A stretch of 64,000 bases of DNA from Bradyrhizobiaceae bacterium Ga0074131 (GCA_001464035.1 LNEC01000006.1:248001-312000), one strand, 5' to 3'. Shown: positions 26,032 to 35,883, counted from the first letter of the stretch. A program made the numbers and translations. Notes: generated by a model from the letters alone, not told the origin.

Positions 26032-27450
26032 TTACCGCGGCGCCTCCGCCAGCGCCGCCAGAATCCTTGCCCATGAGCGAATGCCCTTGTGAAAACTCTT
26101 CAGGTCATATTTCTCGTTCGGCGAATGGATATTGTCGTCGTCCAGCCCAAAACCCACCAGCACGGTATCGAGCCCGAGGGTGCGCTTGAAATCCGCGACG
26201 ATCGGGATCGATGCGCCCGAGCCGATCAGCAGCGCTTCCTTGCCCCACTCCTCGGTCAAAGCGCGCCTGGCGGCGGCGAGCGGCTTCATGTTCCAGTCCA
26301 GCGCGATGGCCGGCGCGTTGGAATGGTCGATGAATTCGGCCGCGCAATCTGCCGGCAATCGCGCGGTGACGTAATCACGAAACGCTTGTCGAATTCTGTC
26401 CGGCTGCTGTCCTTCGACCAGCCTGAACGAGACTTTTGCGGAAGCTTCCGCCGCGATCACCGTCTTGGACCCCTCCCCGGTGTAACCGCCGAGGATGCCG
26501 TTGATATCGCAGGTCGGGCGCGACGAGACCTGCTCGATCAGCAGGCGGTCCTTTTCGCCGGCGGGAAGCGAAAGACCGATTGGCTTGAGAAAGGACTCCG
26601 GCGTCAGGTTCAGGTTTTTCCATTGCGCCAGGATATCCGGCGGAAGGTCCTTCACGCCATCATAGAAGCCGGGGATCGTGATGCGGCCATTCTCGTCATG
26701 CAGGCCGCCGAGAATGCGCGTGAGCACCCGTATCGGGTTTTGCGCCGCGCCGCCGAAAATGCCGGAATGCAGGTCGCGATTGGCCGCCTTGATCTTGACC
26801 TCGTCGTAGACCAGCCCGCGCAGCGAGGTAGTGATCGCCGGGGTATCCGGATCCCACATGCCGGTGTCGCAGACCAGCGCGAAGTCGGCCTTGAGGTCAT
26901 CCTTGTTGGCTTCGAGAAACGGCACGAAATTCTTCGATCCGATTTCCTCTTCACCCTCGATGACGATGGTGATGTCGACCGGCAGCGATCCAGTCACCGA
27001 TTTCCAGGCGCGGCAGGCTTCGACAAAGGTCATCAGCTGGCCCTTGTCGTCCTCGGCGCCGCGCGCGACGATGATCTTGCGCCCGTCGGCGTGGTCCGTA
27101 ACCACAGGCTCGAATGGCGGGCGATGCCAGAGATGGAGCGGATCGACCGGCTGCACATCGTAGTGACCATAGAAAAGTACATGCGGCCGTCCACCCCTGC
27201 CGCCATTGGCCTTCCCATTGGGCTTGGCGACAATGGCGGGATGACCGGCGGTCGGCCTGACCTCGGTCGCAAAACCGAGCGTCGCGATGTCGGCGGCAAG
27301 GTGGTCGGCCGCCGCCCTGCAATCCCCGGCAAAGGCGGGATCGGCCGAGATCGACTTGATCCGCAGCAGGGCAAACAGCCGCTCCAGACTGTTGTCGAAA
27401 TCGGCATCGATGCGATCGAGAACCGGCTGAAGTTGCGCCGCGTTGGACAT
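26032..27450 (-). CDS. M20-family metallopeptidase (dipeptidase)
   Basis: This is a di-zinc M20 peptidase of 472 residues, probably a cytosolic dipeptidase of the carnosinase-like branch. Zinc and catalytic residues are H96 and D98 in FYGHYDVQP, D134 in GAEDDKGQ, and E168/E169 in IEGEEEIGS. Late histidines complete the site (SPNEKYDLKSFHKG near the end). An inserted dimerisation domain separates the two halves of the catalytic domain, giving the usual length. It is last in a reverse-strand run HerA-like, GT87, M20 with 50 and 15 bp gaps. Confidence 0.93.
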   Translation of the reverse strand: MSNAAQLQPVLDRIDADFDNSLERLFALLRIKSISADPAFAGDCRAAADHLAADIATLGFATEVRPTAGHPAIVAKPNGKANGGRGGRPHVLFYGHYDVQPVDPLHLWHRPPFEPVVTDHADGRKIIVARGAEDDKGQLMTFVEACRAWKSVTGSLPVDITIVIEGEEEIGSKNFVPFLEANKDDLKADFALVCDTGMWDPDTPAITTSLRGLVYDEVKIKAANRDLHSGIFGGAAQNPIRVLTRILGGLHDENGRITIPGFYDGVKDLPPDILAQWKNLNLTPESFLKPIGLSLPAGEKDRLLIEQVSSRPTCDINGILGGYTGEGSKTVIAAEASAKVSFRLVEGQQPDRIRQAFRDYVTARLPADCAAEFIDHSNAPAIALDWNMKPLAAARRALTEEWGKEALLIGSGASIPIVADFKRTLGLDTVLVGFGLDDDNIHSPNEKYDLKSFHKGIRSWARILAALAEAPR

Positions 27451-27465
27451 TGCGATCTTCCCTGG

Positions 27466-28779
27466 CTAGCGGGGGTGCACTTGTGGTTCAGGTTGTAGCT
27501 CGCCGGCGCCGGGAGGCAAGGCGGCGGCATCCGGCGACGGATGCAGAATATGCCAGACCAGTCCGCCCGTAATCACGGCGGCCGCCGCGAGATTGTTCCC
27601 CCAGGCCTGCAGGTCGTTGGGAAACACCGGAAACGACAGGCACATCAGGCCTCCCGCGAACGCCAGCGCTGCCCATGTGCCCGCCCGAACCGCGGCGCGC
27701 GGGTCATAGGCCGCCCGATGGATCAGGACGGTGACCGGAAAGAACAGCCACATGAAGTAGTATTGTCGGGCCAGCGGCGACGCCACCGTCATCAGGCAGA
27801 ACAGGATGCCAAGCTCTTCGGCGTTTGACCGGGGCGTTATCCGCGCGCGCGAAGGCATCACCGCGAGGAATCCGGCCCCGATCAGGAATGATATTGCGAG
27901 CACGATCCAGTTGGCTGTCTTGAAACTGACATCGGCAAGATTCATGGTGCGCGGCGGCTTCGTCGGATCATCCTGGTTGTAGTTGACCGGCCGCGTCAGC
28001 CGATGCGTCATCGCGATGATGGACTGATTGACCCAGGACCAGTTCTGTTCATCGCGCTGGCCAAATCCCTTCTCCGAACTCGACCCCACCATGGCCTGGT
28101 ACCACGTCTTCAACTCGGCGACGTTGTGCTGATAGCCGCGGAACGGCGCCGGGAGCACGAACAGGAACAGACCGAGGAACACCACCATGCTCGCGGCGGT
28201 CGCCCATTGCCGCCGCCAGATCAGATAGGGAAGCACCGCCACCGGAAACACCTTGATCGCCGTGGCCAGCGCAAACATGCTGCCCGCCATCCACGGCCGG
28301 CCATGCTGCAGCAGCCAGAAGGCGAACAGCATCAGCGCCAGCAGCACGAGGTTCGGCTGTCCGAGATCGAACATGTCGAACACAAAGGTAATCGTGACGA
28401 AACCCGGCAGTGCGAACAGCCAGGGGCCGGGCGTCCGGCCGGAGCCCGCCATCGCATGCGAGAACTGCGCCGTCATCCACCACGCGATGGCGTTGAGAAG
28501 CGACAGGAGCAAATAGAGCGGTATCTTGCCGAAATAACTCGGGATGGCGAGCAGCACCGCCGACAGCGGCGGATAGATGAAATCGAAATAGCCATTGGGA
28601 TTGCCGGGATAGAGGTCCTTGCCCGCCAGCACCTGCTGTCCGGCCCAGAACCACAGCGGATAGTCCTTGGTCTTGCCGTTGCCCCAGATTTCCGGAACGA
28701 GAACGTCGGCCGTCAGCGCGATGCAACAGACCAGAAACAGGATATCGAGCGGCGCTCGCAACGACGGATATCTCAACAC
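27466..28779 (-). CDS. GT87/DUF2029 membrane glycosyltransferase-like protein
   Basis: This is a polytopic membrane protein of 437 residues with about ten helices and the DUF2029 (GT87) pattern: an early periplasmic loop with DYPLWFWAGQQVLAGKDLYP followed by FDFIYPPL. Characterised relatives are mycobacterial mannosyltransferases using polyprenyl-phosphate mannose. Substrate here is unknown. It lies 15 bp before the M20 peptidase and 51 bp after the HerA-like ATPase gene on the same strand, though the three functions do not suggest one pathway. Confidence 0.85.
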   Translation of the reverse strand: MLRYPSLRAPLDILFLVCCIALTADVLVPEIWGNGKTKDYPLWFWAGQQVLAGKDLYPGNPNGYFDFIYPPLSAVLLAIPSYFGKIPLYLLLSLLNAIAWWMTAQFSHAMAGSGRTPGPWLFALPGFVTITFVFDMFDLGQPNLVLLALMLFAFWLLQHGRPWMAGSMFALATAIKVFPVAVLPYLIWRRQWATAASMVVFLGLFLFVLPAPFRGYQHNVAELKTWYQAMVGSSSEKGFGQRDEQNWSWVNQSIIAMTHRLTRPVNYNQDDPTKPPRTMNLADVSFKTANWIVLAISFLIGAGFLAVMPSRARITPRSNAEELGILFCLMTVASPLARQYYFMWLFFPVTVLIHRAAYDPRAAVRAGTWAALAFAGGLMCLSFPVFPNDLQAWGNNLAAAAVITGGLVWHILHPSPDAAALPPGAGELQPEPQVHPR

Positions 28780-28830
28780 ACGTAAGCTTTCCTGGAAGAT
28801 CAGAGGGAGATCGCGTCGCCGCGTCGGATC

Positions 28831-30480
28831 CTATCGTCGCAGCAGCCCGCCAAGCGCGCCGCGCACCAGCGCGCGACCGACCGAACTGCCCATCGCGCCG
28901 CCAAGGGACTTACCGACGCTGGCCGCGACCCCACCGGCCACCTGGTTGGTGACCGTGCGCGCGACGCTTCGCGCGACAACCTGGCCGGTCGACAGTTTCC
29001 CCCGCTTGACATTGGTGCCGAAGATCGTCCCGACCATCGCGCCGATCTGCCCGAGAAATCCCCCGCCTTCGCCGCCGCCGGCGCCAGCCGAACCGTCCGC
29101 GGGCGCCGCGGTGCCAGCGACACGCTTCTGCAGCATCTCATAGGCGGAATCAGCATCGACCGTGACGTCATATTTTCCCTTCACGGGGCTCTTGCCCATG
29201 ATCGCCTCGCGTTCCTGCGGCGCAATCGGTCCCATCCGCGCGGTTGGCGGTCGGATCATAACGCGTTCGACCATCGCCGGTGTGCCGTTGCCCTCCAGGA
29301 ACGATACCAGTGCCTCGCCCTTGCCAAGTTCCGTAATCACCTGGGCGGTGTCGAGCTTCGGATTGGGCCGGAATGTCTTCGCTGCTGCCGCAACCGCCTT
29401 CTGGTCGCGCGGGGTGAAGGCCCTTAGCGCATGCTGCACGCGGTTGCCCAGCTGGGCCAGCACCTTGTCCGGCACGTCGATCGGGTTCTGGGTGACGAAA
29501 TACACTCCGACGCCCTTGGAGCGGATCAGGCGCACGACCTGCTCGATCTTGTCCAGCAGCGCCTTCGGCGCATCGGTGAACAGCAAGTGCGCCTCGTCGA
29601 AGAAAAACACGAGCTTCGGCTTCGGCAGATCGCCGACCTCCGGCAGCTCCTCGAACAGTTCCGACAGCATCCACAGCAGGAAGGTTGAATACAGGCGCGG
29701 GCTCTGCATCAGTCTGTCGGCGACCAGAATATTGACGATGCCGCGGCCGTCGGCGTCGGTCTTCATGAAATCTTTCAGAATCAGCGCCGGCTCGCCGAAA
29801 AATTTGCTCGCGCCCTGGTTCTCCAGCACGAGAAGCTGCCGCTGGATGGTTCCGACCGTCGCCTTGGTCACATTGCCGAAGGCCTGGGCTGCCTTGCGGA
29901 TCGGCGCCAGCGGATCCTCCTCGCGATCAGCCGCCTTTTTGCCGGTGTCGGGGACGATTGCATCCAGCAGGGACCGCAGATCCTTCAAGTCGATGAGCGT
30001 CAGTCCGTTCTCGTCCGCAACGCGGAATGCGACGTTCAACACACCTTCCTGCACGTCGTTGAGGTCGAGCATCCGCGACAACAACAGCGGCCCCATTTCG
30101 GTGACCGTGGCGCGCACCGGATGGCCCTGCTCGCCGAACACGTCCCAAAACACCGTTGAAAACTGGTCCGGCTGGTACGCGAGGCTCATTTCCGCGGCCC
30201 GCTTGAGGATGAAGTCCTTGGCCTCGCCGACTTCGGCGATGCCCGAGAGGTCACCCTTGATGTCCGCCGCGAACACTGGAACGCCCGCGCGTGCAAATCC
30301 CTCAGCCATCACCTGCAGCGAGACCGTCTTGCCAGTTCCGGTGGCACCGGTGACGAGACCGTGGCGGTTGGCGAGCCCCAGCGACAGCCACGCCGGCTGC
30401 TCACTCTTTCCAATGAAAAGCTTGTCGCCGGTATCGGCCATCTTGTTCTCGGAGGTAGCCATTTTTTCAGACGTAGCCAT
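28831..30480 (-). CDS. HerA-like ATPase, DUF853 (YjgR) family
   Basis: This is a soluble ATPase of 549 residues of the DUF853 family, related to the HerA/FtsK translocases. Walker A is G-A-T-G-T-G-K-T near residue 45 and Walker B is F-F-F-D-E-A-H near 290. Arginine motifs follow in FTPRDQK. The C-terminus is a Gly/Ala-rich tail with repeated [13 protein letters not shown] segments. The E. coli homologue YjgR has no settled role. The N-terminus contains three closely spaced possible starts (30480, 30462, 30441) in a repeated MATSE motif. Confidence 0.88.
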   Translation of the reverse strand: MATSEKMATSENKMADTGDKLFIGKSEQPAWLSLGLANRHGLVTGATGTGKTVSLQVMAEGFARAGVPVFAADIKGDLSGIAEVGEAKDFILKRAAEMSLAYQPDQFSTVFWDVFGEQGHPVRATVTEMGPLLLSRMLDLNDVQEGVLNVAFRVADENGLTLIDLKDLRSLLDAIVPDTGKKAADREEDPLAPIRKAAQAFGNVTKATVGTIQRQLLVLENQGASKFFGEPALILKDFMKTDADGRGIVNILVADRLMQSPRLYSTFLLWMLSELFEELPEVGDLPKPKLVFFFDEAHLLFTDAPKALLDKIEQVVRLIRSKGVGVYFVTQNPIDVPDKVLAQLGNRVQHALRAFTPRDQKAVAAAAKTFRPNPKLDTAQVITELGKGEALVSFLEGNGTPAMVERVMIRPPTARMGPIAPQEREAIMGKSPVKGKYDVTVDADSAYEMLQKRVAGTAAPADGSAGAGGGEGGGFLGQIGAMVGTIFGTNVKRGKLSTGQVVARSVARTVTNQVAGGVAASVGKSLGGAMGSSVGRALVRGALGGLLRR

Positions 30481-30851
30481 TGCATCGCCTCTTCGCGCGC
30501 CTACCCAAGAGCTTCAGTCAAGGGTTTCATTCGCCAGACGCCTTATCATACCGCATCTTGCAAGCCGATTGAAACCGGTCAACGGCTTCCGGGGATCGGA
30601 AGGCTCCGGCTCTTCTGGACGAAGACCGACCGATCTTGTTCGATCGGTCGACGAAAGTTGCAGTGAAGCTGCTGGACTGGCGGCAAATCCCTAAATTCGC
30701 GCACTCACTCTTGCAACGCTGCAACACTCGCGACGCGATCTCGGATGAAACAGGCTTCGAATGCGGGGATCGCTTGTAATTCGCAATGCGGAAGATCAAG
30801 ATAAATTCACAAGCAAGGGCTCGGCAAGCAACGGGTCGGGGGCGGGGCAAT
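30481..30851. other. Divergent intergenic region, HerA-like gene / DUF2267 gene
   Basis: This is 371 bp with no supported gene. It contains a perfect 9-bp dyad with six-base spacer at 30627-30650 and scattered A/T-rich segments near 30770-30810 that could hold the DUF2267 promoter. Confidence 0.5.
30627..30650. promoter_or_regulatory. 9-bp inverted repeat, possible operator or RNA hairpin
   Basis: CGACCGATC and its exact complement GATCGGTCG flank TTGTTC. There is no T tract afterwards, so it is not a standard terminator. Its position between divergent genes suits an operator. Confidence 0.4.
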
Positions 30852-31217
30852 ATGGACGAATTGATTGGGCATCTGGCTGCAAAGGCCGGGATCGATGAAG
30901 CTGTGGCTGAAAAAACCATCGGCATCATGCTGGGCTTCCTCCGCAGCGAGGGCCCTTCCGACAAGGTTCAGGCATTGATTGACCAGATTCCCGGCGCCGA
31001 GGCCGCAATTGCCGCCTCCGGCAACGGCGGCGGTTTCGCGAAGCTGATGGGCGGCGGCCTGATGGCGTTAGGAACCAAGTTGATGGGACTTGGTTTGGGT
31101 ATGGGTCAAATTCAGAACATCGCGCGTGAACTTTTGAGATTTGGCCGTGACAGAATCGGAGCGGATCAGATGGGCGAGATCATCGCAGGAACGCCGGGCC
31201 TCAGTCAGTTCGCTTAA
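30852..31217 (+). CDS. DUF2267-like small helical protein
   Basis: This is a protein of 121 residues beginning MDELIGHLAAKAGIDEAVAEKTIGIMLGFLRSEG, a helical bundle resembling the DUF2267 family. A Gly-rich segment (about 60-85) follows. There is no signal peptide. G-rich sequence upstream of ATG 30852 can act as ribosome-binding site; the frame upstream (to 30786) is not supported. It is followed 24 bp later by the DUF4332 gene. Function unknown. Confidence 0.7.
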   Translation: MDELIGHLAAKAGIDEAVAEKTIGIMLGFLRSEGPSDKVQALIDQIPGAEAAIAASGNGGGFAKLMGGGLMALGTKLMGLGLGMGQIQNIARELLRFGRDRIGADQMGEIIAGTPGLSQFA

Positions 31218-31241
31218 AGCACCTTTTTGATATTGAGTATC

Positions 31242-31649
31242 ATGACATATTCCATCTCCGAGATTGACGGCCTTCCAGCCTTTGCCGCATCGAAACTGAA
31301 ATCGCTGGGCATACGTACCACAGAAGGGCTGCTTGAAGCCGCGCGCACGGTCAAGGGGCGCAAGGCGCTCGCGGATAAGACCGGCATCAGCGAGCAGCAA
31401 CTGCTCGAATGGGCCAATGTCTCCGACTACATGCGAATTCCCGGCATGGGCAAGGCAAAGATTGGGCTGGTGCGCGCTGCCGGCGTCACCACGGTTCGCG
31501 AACTCGCGCTGCGCAACCCGGCGCGACTGACGCAGAACATGAAAGAGGTGAATACCAAGCGTAAACTCGTCCGGGTCCTGCCTTCGGAGAAGTCGGTGGA
31601 GCAGCTGATTGAAAAGGCTCGCAAGCTTCAACCTAAAATCACCTACTGA
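31242..31649 (+). CDS. DUF4332 helix-hairpin-helix protein
   Basis: This is a protein of 135 residues made of tandem helix-hairpin-helix-like motifs: the N-terminal IDGLPAFAASKLKSLGIRTTEGLLEAA and a second MRIPGMGKAKIGLVRAAGVTTVREL. Such motifs bind DNA non-specifically or mediate protein contacts, and the domain matches DUF4332. It is soluble and short. It precedes folP on the same strand with an 87-bp gap; no functional link to folate synthesis is evident. Confidence 0.82.
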   Translation: MTYSISEIDGLPAFAASKLKSLGIRTTEGLLEAARTVKGRKALADKTGISEQQLLEWANVSDYMRIPGMGKAKIGLVRAAGVTTVRELALRNPARLTQNMKEVNTKRKLVRVLPSEKSVEQLIEKARKLQPKITY

Positions 31650-31736
31650 AAGTGACTTTGTCGGGCCGCCTTGAAGCGGCTCGGGCCGAACGCGCGGCAT
31701 CTTGACTCCCATGCACGGACCGCGCAAAGCGACCGC

Positions 31737-32594
31737 ATGATCGCGACCACGTCCAGCCCCGCCCCGGCCGCCGCCCCGGCAGATCATCCGGTGCTGAGGA
31801 CGATGTTATCCAGGCTCCATCCTTTGGTGATGGGGGTCCTCAACATAACCCCGGACTCGTTTTCCGACGGCGGACAATTCGTCGCGCCGGAGCACGCGCT
31901 GGCGCAGGCCCGCCGCATGATCGCCGAGGGTGCCGACATCATCGACATCGGGGCGGAATCCACCCGACCCTACGGTGCGCAGCCGGTCACCGCGGAGGAA
32001 GAACTGCAGCGCTTGAGGCCGATCCTGGCCGAGGTGGTTTCGCTTGGTGTTCCCGTCTCCATCGACAGCATGAAAGCGGCCGTGGTCGGCTGGGCGCTCG
32101 ACGCAGGCGCATCTGTCGCCAACGACGTCTGGGGCCTGCAGCGCGATCCGGATATGGCGAGGTTGCTGGCGGAACGCCATTCGCCCGTTATCGTCATGCA
32201 CAATCGCGATCGCGTCGATGAAGACATCGACATCATGAGGGATATCGCAGCTTTCTTTACGCGCTCACTGGCGATCGCCGACGAGGCCGGGATTTCACGT
32301 GAAAAAATCGTGCTCGACCCCGGCATCGGCTTTGGCAAGACCGCGGAGCAGAGCATGACGGCGCTGGCCCGGCTGGACGAACTCGGCGCGTTCCGCCTGC
32401 CCCTGCTGGTCGGCGCATCGCGCAAGCGCTTTATCAGTTCGGTCGTCCCTTCGGAGCCCGATCGGCGGCTGGGAGGGTCGATCGCGGCGCATCTCATTGC
32501 GGCCAGGGGCGGTGCCCGGATCATTCGGACCCATGACGTGGCGGAAACCGTACAGGCACTGCGGGTGGCCGCGGCGATCGAGGAGAGACGATGA
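31737..32594 (+). CDS. folP: Dihydropteroate synthase
   Basis: This enzyme joins 6-hydroxymethyl-dihydropterin diphosphate with para-aminobenzoate to give dihydropteroate and is the sulfonamide target. It has 285 residues from ATG 31737, or 263 from 31803. The signature loop MGVLNITPDSFSDGG is intact, as are the pterin-binding DIGAESTRP motif and the late LVGASRKRFI motif. The stop overlaps the folB ATG by four bases, so folP-folB-folK are one operon for three steps of folate synthesis. The N-terminal 20 residues from 31737 are Ala/Pro-rich, so the start is the least certain part. Confidence 0.95.
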   Translation: MIATTSSPAPAAAPADHPVLRTMLSRLHPLVMGVLNITPDSFSDGGQFVAPEHALAQARRMIAEGADIIDIGAESTRPYGAQPVTAEEELQRLRPILAEVVSLGVPVSIDSMKAAVVGWALDAGASVANDVWGLQRDPDMARLLAERHSPVIVMHNRDRVDEDIDIMRDIAAFFTRSLAIADEAGISREKIVLDPGIGFGKTAEQSMTALARLDELGAFRLPLLVGASRKRFISSVVPSEPDRRLGGSIAAHLIAARGGARIIRTHDVAETVQALRVAAAIEERR

Positions 32595-32971
32595 CCGATA
32601 CGATCTTCATCACCGGCGTCGTCATCCATGCCCGCCACGGCGTGATGGAACATGAGACCGAGGTCGGGCAGCGCTTTGTCATCGACCTCGAACTCTCGAT
32701 AGACCTGTCGGAATCTTCGCGCACGGATCGCCTCGCCGACACCGTGTCCTATTCGAACGTGGTCGCGACCGCGACTGCGGCCTTCAAGCATGCCAATTAC
32801 AAGCTGCTGGAACGCGCGGCCGGCGCCGTGGCCGAAGCCATCCTGGCGGCGTTTCCCCGCGTCAGCGCGATCAAGGTCACGGTTCACAAGCCGCATGCCC
32901 CAATTGCCGCGATTTTCGAGGATGTCGGCGTGGTGCTGACCCGCACGCGGCAAGCGCTGTCGCATGGCTGA
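32591..32971 (+). CDS. folB: Dihydroneopterin aldolase
   Basis: This protein has 126 residues. It converts 7,8-dihydroneopterin to 6-hydroxymethyl-dihydropterin plus glycolaldehyde. Family marks are the start IFITGVVIHARHGVMEHE, with the active-site glutamate in HGVMEHETEVGQRFVIDLEL, and the C-terminal VTVHKPHAPI with the conserved lysine. It overlaps folP by four and folK by eight bases, so the enzymes are probably made together in the cytoplasm. Confidence 0.95.
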   Translation: MTDTIFITGVVIHARHGVMEHETEVGQRFVIDLELSIDLSESSRTDRLADTVSYSNVVATATAAFKHANYKLLERAAGAVAEAILAAFPRVSAIKVTVHKPHAPIAAIFEDVGVVLTRTRQALSHG

Positions 32972-33455
32972 CGTCCTGATCGCGCTTGGCGGCAATGTCG
33001 GTGACGTCCGCGCGACATTTCAGAAGGCGATTGCGAACATCTGCGGCATGACGCAGGCGACGTTGCTGGCGCGTTCGTCCGATTACGCCACGCCACCCTG
33101 GGGCGAAGTGCAGCAGGCGCGCTTCATCAACGCCTGTATCGAGATCGAGACCAGTCTCGACCCCCATGCGCTGCTGTTCACGCTGCACAAGATCGAACAC
33201 AAGTTCGGCCGCGATCGCACCAAGGAGATGCGCTGGGGTCCGCGCGCCCTCGACCTAGACCTGATCGCCTATGACGACCTCTCGATCCAGAAGCCGGAAC
33301 TGACGCTGCCGCACCCGCGGCTGTTCGAACGCGCTTTTGTGCTGCTGCCGCTGGCGGAGATCGCCCCCGATCGCGTCATTGCCGGTCGCAGCGTGGCGGC
33401 GGCGCTGGCCGGGCTGTCCACGGCTGGTATCGAGCAGTTGCCGCCCCTGAACTGA
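32964..33455 (+). CDS. folK: 6-Hydroxymethyl-dihydropterin pyrophosphokinase
   Basis: This protein has 163 residues. It transfers diphosphate from ATP to hydroxymethyl-dihydropterin, giving the FolP substrate. The HPPK motifs are present: LIALGGNVGD at the start, the FINACIEIET strand, and RWGPRALDLDLIAYDD, which binds magnesium through its aspartates, followed by LPHPRLFERAFVLLPL. It is last in the folate operon, starting inside the end of folB. Confidence 0.95.
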   Translation: MADVLIALGGNVGDVRATFQKAIANICGMTQATLLARSSDYATPPWGEVQQARFINACIEIETSLDPHALLFTLHKIEHKFGRDRTKEMRWGPRALDLDLIAYDDLSIQKPELTLPHPRLFERAFVLLPLAEIAPDRVIAGRSVAAALAGLSTAGIEQLPPLN

Positions 33456-33545
33456 CCAAAGGGGCCAAAACAACCGTTTGGCTTGGCCAACGCCACGTGG
33501 CATTTTCCAGCCAACAAAGAACGGGCCCGGGAGCGATCTGCGTCA

Positions 33546-35417
33546 ATGGCATCTATAGATGACGACCTGCGGCTGGCGGCGGATTTCGCGCCGGCGACCT
33601 ACGACGACTGGCGCAAGCTGGTCGATGGCGTGCTGAAGGGCGCGCCGTTCGAGAAGTTGGTCGGCAAGACCTATGACGGCCTGAAGATCGAACCAATCTA
33701 TCCGCGCGCACGCGGTGCCCCGCCGATCGTAGGACGGCCTCCGGCGGCACCTTGGCAGATCATGCAGCGGATCGACCAGCCGGATGCCGCGCTTGCCAAC
33801 GCGCAGGCGCTGCACGACCTCGAGAATGGCGCCAACGGGCTGACCCTGGTCTTCGCGGGTGCCAATGGCGCCCATGGTTTTGGGCTGGATCCCTCGGCGG
33901 ACACGGTCGAGAAGGTCCTGGACGGCGTTTTCATCAATGCCGGGATCGCGATCGAGCTCCAGATCGGCCCGCAGTCGCGGACGGCTGCCATCCACATCGC
34001 CGAATATGTCAAGCGTGGGGGCGTGGATCCCGCCGCCTGCGATATCCGTTTCGGTCTCGATCCGATCGGCGCCTGCGCGGTATCGGGATCGAGTCCCCAT
34101 GCCTGGCCCGAAATCGTGCCCGCGTTCACCGGCGCGATCAAAGACCTCGCAGCCATGGGATTCAAAGGCCCGCTAGCGGCAGCCGACGGACGGGTCATCC
34201 ACGACGCCGGTGGGTCGGAAGTACAGGAACTGGCCTTCGCGCTGGCGGCCGGCGTGACCTATCTGCGCGCGATCGAGAGCGCCGGCATCGCGCTGGAAGA
34301 CGCGCAAGGCATGATCTATGCCCGGCTAGCCGCCGATGCCGATCAGTTCCTGACCATGGCGAAATTTCGCGCGCTGCGGCTGTTGTGGGCGAGGGTCGAG
34401 CAGGCCAGCGGTCTTGCGCCGAGGCCGTTGTTCATCGCCGCCGATACCGCCTGGCGAATGCTGACCCAGCGCGACGCTTACGTGAACATGCTGCGCGCGA
34501 CGGTGGCGACATTCTCCGCCGGGCTCGGCGGCGCCGACAGCATCAACGTGCTGCCGCACACCCTGGCGCTGGGACTGCCCGATGCGTTCGCGCGGCGCGC
34601 CGCGCGCAACACCCAACTGGTGCTGCTGGAGGAATCCAATCTGGCCAGAGTGTCCGATCCCGCCGCCGGCTCCGGCGGCATCGAGACCCTGACTCAACAG
34701 CTTTGCGAAGCGGCGTGGTCATTGTTCCAGGAGATCGAGGAAGCCGGCGGCGTGTTTGCTGCCCTCGAGCAAAACCTGATCCAGCGCAAGGTCGCCGCGA
34801 CCCGAAAAGCGCGCGAGGCCAACATTGCCAGGCGCCAGGAGGTACTGACGGGCGCCACCGAATTTCCCAACCTGCATGAGGCGCAGGTGGCGGTGCTCGA
34901 CGCCAAACCGGTTGAGCTCGCGCCCTATGGCGGATCCAGGATAGAATTCGATCCGTTGCCGCCGATGCGGCTGGCGGCGCCGTTCGAACGCCTGCGCGAT
35001 CGCTCGGATCAGTTCCTGAAAAAATCCGGCGCGCGGCCCAAGGTTTTCCTCGCCAATCTCGGGACAGCAGCCGACTTCACCCCACGCGCCACCTTTGCGA
35101 AAAGCTTTTTCGAGACCGGCGGGATCGAAACGGTAGATTCCGAAGGATTTTCGGATCCGACGGACCTCGCCGCAGCTTTCAAGGTGTCCGGCGCGGAGCT
35201 GGCCTGTCTGTGCTCGTCGGACAAGGTCTATGCCGCGCGGGCGCCGGCTGCCGCAAGAGCCCTTCAAGGCGCCGGGGCAGGATATATCTATTTGGCAGGA
35301 CGCCCCGGCGATCTGGAAGCAGCCCTACGCGACGCGGGAGTCGGCGACTTCGTCTTTGCCGGCGGCGACGCGCTGGCGGCGCTACAGGGCGCCTGGCAGC
35401 AAATGGAGCGAGCATGA
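33546..35417 (+). CDS. mutA: Methylmalonyl-CoA mutase small (beta) subunit
   Basis: This is the smaller, non-catalytic chain (623 residues) of the adenosylcobalamin-dependent mutase that interconverts (R)-methylmalonyl-CoA and succinyl-CoA. The TIM-barrel region matches mutases, with RNTQLVLLEESNLARVSDPAAGSGG near residue 355. The C-terminal domain lacks the D-x-H-x-x-G cobalamin motif, which is normal for MutA. The start at ATG 33546 (MASIDDD) is chosen over an upstream frame at 33483. The stop overlaps the GFA gene by four bases, and mutB follows that gene. Confidence 0.93.
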   Translation: MASIDDDLRLAADFAPATYDDWRKLVDGVLKGAPFEKLVGKTYDGLKIEPIYPRARGAPPIVGRPPAAPWQIMQRIDQPDAALANAQALHDLENGANGLTLVFAGANGAHGFGLDPSADTVEKVLDGVFINAGIAIELQIGPQSRTAAIHIAEYVKRGGVDPAACDIRFGLDPIGACAVSGSSPHAWPEIVPAFTGAIKDLAAMGFKGPLAAADGRVIHDAGGSEVQELAFALAAGVTYLRAIESAGIALEDAQGMIYARLAADADQFLTMAKFRALRLLWARVEQASGLAPRPLFIAADTAWRMLTQRDAYVNMLRATVATFSAGLGGADSINVLPHTLALGLPDAFARRAARNTQLVLLEESNLARVSDPAAGSGGIETLTQQLCEAAWSLFQEIEEAGGVFAALEQNLIQRKVAATRKAREANIARRQEVLTGATEFPNLHEAQVAVLDAKPVELAPYGGSRIEFDPLPPMRLAAPFERLRDRSDQFLKKSGARPKVFLANLGTAADFTPRATFAKSFFETGGIETVDSEGFSDPTDLAAAFKVSGAELACLCSSDKVYAARAPAAARALQGAGAGYIYLAGRPGDLEAALRDAGVGDFVFAGGDALAALQGAWQQMERA

Positions 35418-35878
35418 CATCGTCGGTAAAACCGGTTCTGACAGGCGGCTGCCAATGCGGCGCGGTTCGCTTTGCGCTGTCGGCGCCGCCCGCCAAGATC
35501 AGCATCTGCCATTGCCGGATGTGCCAGAAGGCGTCCGGCGCACCCTTCGCTTCGTTTGCGGATATCGAACACGCCGATTTTGCCTGGACCAAGGGCAAGC
35601 CGGCCACGTTCCGCTCCTCCTCGATCGCCGAGCGCGACTTCTGCCGGGATTGCGGCACGCCGCTGAGTTACCGTCTCATCGACGGTCCACGGATCGAGAT
35701 CATGACCGGCGCCTTCGACCGCCCCGACCGGGTGGTGCCGACGCGGCAGTATGGAACCGAATCCCGGCTCGGCTGGGTTGTGGGTGTTGCCAACCTGCCG
35801 AGCCTGACCACGCTGCAGAACTACGGTCCGGAGAAGCTTGGCGGAATCGTCAGCCGCCAGCATCCCGACCATGATTGA
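35414..35878 (+). CDS. GFA-family (glutathione-dependent formaldehyde-activating) protein
   Basis: This is a protein of 154 residues with the GFA zinc-binding cysteine set: GGCQCGAVRF near residues 12-20, CHCRMCQKASGAPFASF near 33, and DFCRDCGTPL near 77. Family members bind zinc; the formaldehyde-glutathione role is established for only a few, so the function here is uncertain. It overlaps the mutA stop (ATGA) and separates mutA from mutB. It is therefore translationally coupled inside the mutase operon, an unusual placement. Confidence 0.9.
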   Translation: MTSSVKPVLTGGCQCGAVRFALSAPPAKISICHCRMCQKASGAPFASFADIEHADFAWTKGKPATFRSSSIAERDFCRDCGTPLSYRLIDGPRIEIMTGAFDRPDRVVPTRQYGTESRLGWVVGVANLPSLTTLQNYGPEKLGGIVSRQHPDHD

Positions 35879-35883
35879 CAGTG

